Assembly: GCA_020746105.1 (NCBI GenBank)
Contig: CM036621.1
Location: forward strand, 24,943,501 to 25,007,500
Direction of reading: 5' to 3'
Length of the DNA stretch: 64,000 nt
DNA from: Trogon surrucura
Taxonomy: Eukaryota > Chordata > Aves > Trogoniformes > Trogonidae
Below, one piece after another: positions 62,065 to 64,000 of the stretch. A program made the translations under genes and the position numbers. The notes under the pieces were generated by a model. The model saw only the letters and a list, made by a program, of their open reading frames with translations. It was not told the DNA's origin and made no database searches. Each line of letters opens with the position of its first letter. The stretch's first letter is position 1.

Positions 62065-63670
62065 TCACAAGGAAATGATTAAGAAAACTTTCCTAAATTC
62101 CAGGTGTTGTAAATAAAGCTTGGAACAACCTGCTGGCAGGGCCCATTAACTCAATCAACTTATTTTCTACAAAGAAAAATCTCTAAGTTCAGAAGCCCAT
62201 AAAAGATTAATTCGAGTCAATAGAAAAATCTCCAAGAAAAGAATGGAATACTTAAACATGCTATTTGAAGTTCCGAATGTCTTAAAATCTTTTCTTCGCT
62301 TTGCTTTCAGTGTTGTAAAGATAGATTGAATCAGCTGTGGCATATGTAAATATTGGCAGTTTTCAATGCAAACTTGGAAGGAGGAATGCTGTAAGTTTGT
62401 GAGTGCTTTTATTTGTCCCTGGAGAAACTTGTTTACCAGAATCTGAAAGTCTGGGAAACGGTTTGGTACAGCTGTAAATTGGTTTTTTGGGGGATTGGGA
62501 GAGCGAGCAGGAGCAAGCTGAGTGTATTTGAATGGTACAGTTTTACTTGGACATTTCTCAATTTAACTCTGAATTTTGTGGAGAGCAAAAACATGTAATT
62601 CTGTATGTGTTGCACCATGCACCTTATAGTTTTTGTATTCATGCATACAATATGTTATTTCTAGACAGAGTCTGGTCTTTTTGGATTGACTCCATATTTC
62701 ATACAGAAAATATCCAGGAATTGTAAAATGCTCTTGCTCACTTTCATAGTCCTGAGAAACAGCATGTGACAGTGCAGGATCAGTGTAGAATGATATTGAA
62801 TAATCGCTGTAGATATTGTATCAAGTGTTATGTTGCTTGAGTATATAAATACATGAAGAGAACAATAAATATTGGATACACATTTTTAAGCTTTAGAAAA
62901 TTTCTCCCTGTCTTGGGATAGTTGTTTTCCTATAAATTACTTTGTTGTTTAGGTCCCCTTTTCTAAGCTCAACCTTTGCTCAGTCCCACTGTTCACATCT
63001 TTTAGCAGAAAATGTATTGGCCTTCTATGCAGGATTTGGACACCTGACAGCAATATGACTTGATTCTTTATGAAATCTAATTGCTGTCCCATTAGGCAAG
63101 CCCTCCAAAGTGGTAATTTTATAGCTAGATTTACTTTTGTTTTGGTTCCAAAACAATGATCTCAAACTCCTAAGGGTCTTTCATTGGCTTTTGTTAAACT
63201 AGCATTTTGTGTTTCATTTTATATGATTTTAGACACCAGTGATTTACTTGTGTGAGATTTGCACAATATTCCTACTCAGATAAAACAGGCCTGTTTAAAG
63301 GTGCGTCCTCCTTTCATACGTGTTTCATCTGTTTTTAAATTCCATTGATTGTATTGTTCCAGTTATCAAATTTTCTGATGAAACGAAATAGGCTCCACTT
63401 TTTTCTGCTTGTCCAGATCGACCTGTAAGGAAAAAAAAATACCATTATTGTTATTTTTAAATAGAAATGACCATGCTCCCAATACACACAAGTAATGAAA
63501 TATAGTGCATTTAAGTAGAAACTTGCTCAGAAAAAGCTGTCTTTTTATTATTTAGTGGTTTGTATGTATATCTCAGGCAGCCTTTTGTTCCTTAGTGATG
63601 ATTTATTAACTGGCTACATAGAAAATCTTAAAATACATCTTTCAATTCTTAACAGAGGTGAAATTGCTGG

Positions 63671-63685
63671 AAAAAAAAAAAAAAA
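63671..63685 (+). repeat. Poly-A tract
   Basis: Fifteen A. Simple sequence. Confidence 0.85.
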
Positions 63686-64000
63686 TTGTGATAATGTAAG
63701 GATTATTTGCTTGATGTGTGGAGAAAGGCTCCCTAGGTTGTATATTCCCTTTTCATAATGATGTCTTTGGTGAGGACGTTCCTTTGGTATGTGTAAGCAT
63801 TCAAACCCAAATTGCCTTCCAAAAAGAGCAGTGCTTTCCAGTTGATGAGGAAAATAGTAATTTATCATTCTATCTCTTGAGAAGCAATATTATTAAATCA
63901 TGACTACCATGAAAAGTTGTTTTTCTCATGTAAAAAAGTGCTGGGTTCCCTTTGTATAAACAGTCTATTACCTGATTTACTTGTGAACCTATTCATTTGC

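Larger units (their letters stand above)
60311..64000. other. Unique AT-rich sequence, no gene recognised
   Basis: Frames reach 84 codons with no recognisable product. Simple tracts at 61.3, 62.0 and 63.7 kb are listed separately. No interspersed repeat was recognised. Confidence 0.55.

Noticed and set aside
1-64000. Endogenous retrovirus, CRISPR array, operon, phage or other bacterial-type system
   Set aside because: No LTR pair, retroviral protein motif, regularly spaced direct repeats or dense co-directional coding was found; the CR1 elements and sequence style are those of a bird or other sauropsid.

Overview
This window looks like AT-rich, non-coding bird DNA: an intergenic gene desert or the inside of a very long intron. 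The lineage call rests on two CR1 LINE fragments. Both carry the CR1 3' end, with its gene-terminal blocks and octamer tail related to ATTCTATG. CR1 is the dominant retroposon of birds and is also present in crocodilians and turtles; the sparse repeats and the sequence style fit a bird best. I recognise no protein-coding gene, tRNA, rRNA, snRNA or known microRNA, and no endogenous retrovirus, CRISPR array or bacterial-type feature. The longest open frames (148, 126, 121, 118 and 115 codons) are about what chance gives in 64 kb of AT-rich DNA. Only the 115-codon frame has a recognisable origin: it is the C-terminal end of a CR1 ORF2 protein.

Layout. 1-15.6 kb: unique AT-rich sequence with small tandem duplications, a C/T tract near 5.9 kb and a CpG-retaining, motif-rich block at 13.6-14.3 kb. 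15.67-15.88 kb: an old CR1 tail on the + strand. 17.5-17.7 kb: a decayed A/T-rich minisatellite-like patch. 20.7-25.1 kb: unique sequence with two blocks that read like conserved non-coding DNA. 27.84-28.29 kb: a younger CR1 on the - strand with an intact C-terminal reading frame, beside a C/T-rich island of unknown origin. 30.1-31.7 kb: the most enhancer-like block, with eight CpGs in about 230 bp. 33.6-33.9 kb: a long pyrimidine tract and an A/T hairpin tract. 35-46 kb: unique sequence with further enhancer-like blocks. 47.0-50.0 kb: three complete G-quadruplex-capable tracts and one incomplete tract, alternating between strands. 53.6-54.2 kb: a block holding a perfect two-stem arrangement with H-type pseudoknot topology. 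55-64 kb: unique sequence with one possible CTCF-like site and one exon-like segment near 60.1 kb.

Interpretation. Many developmental-gene deserts in birds look like this: few mobile elements, AT-rich unique sequence and scattered blocks dense in homeodomain, FOX, SOX and GATA-type cores. Calling any block regulatory is inference from one sequence; a cross-species alignment would decide it. The most unusual item I found is the interlocked inverted-repeat pair at 53935-53983, followed by the strand-alternating G-quadruplex group at 47-50 kb. No genes here can be said to work together.
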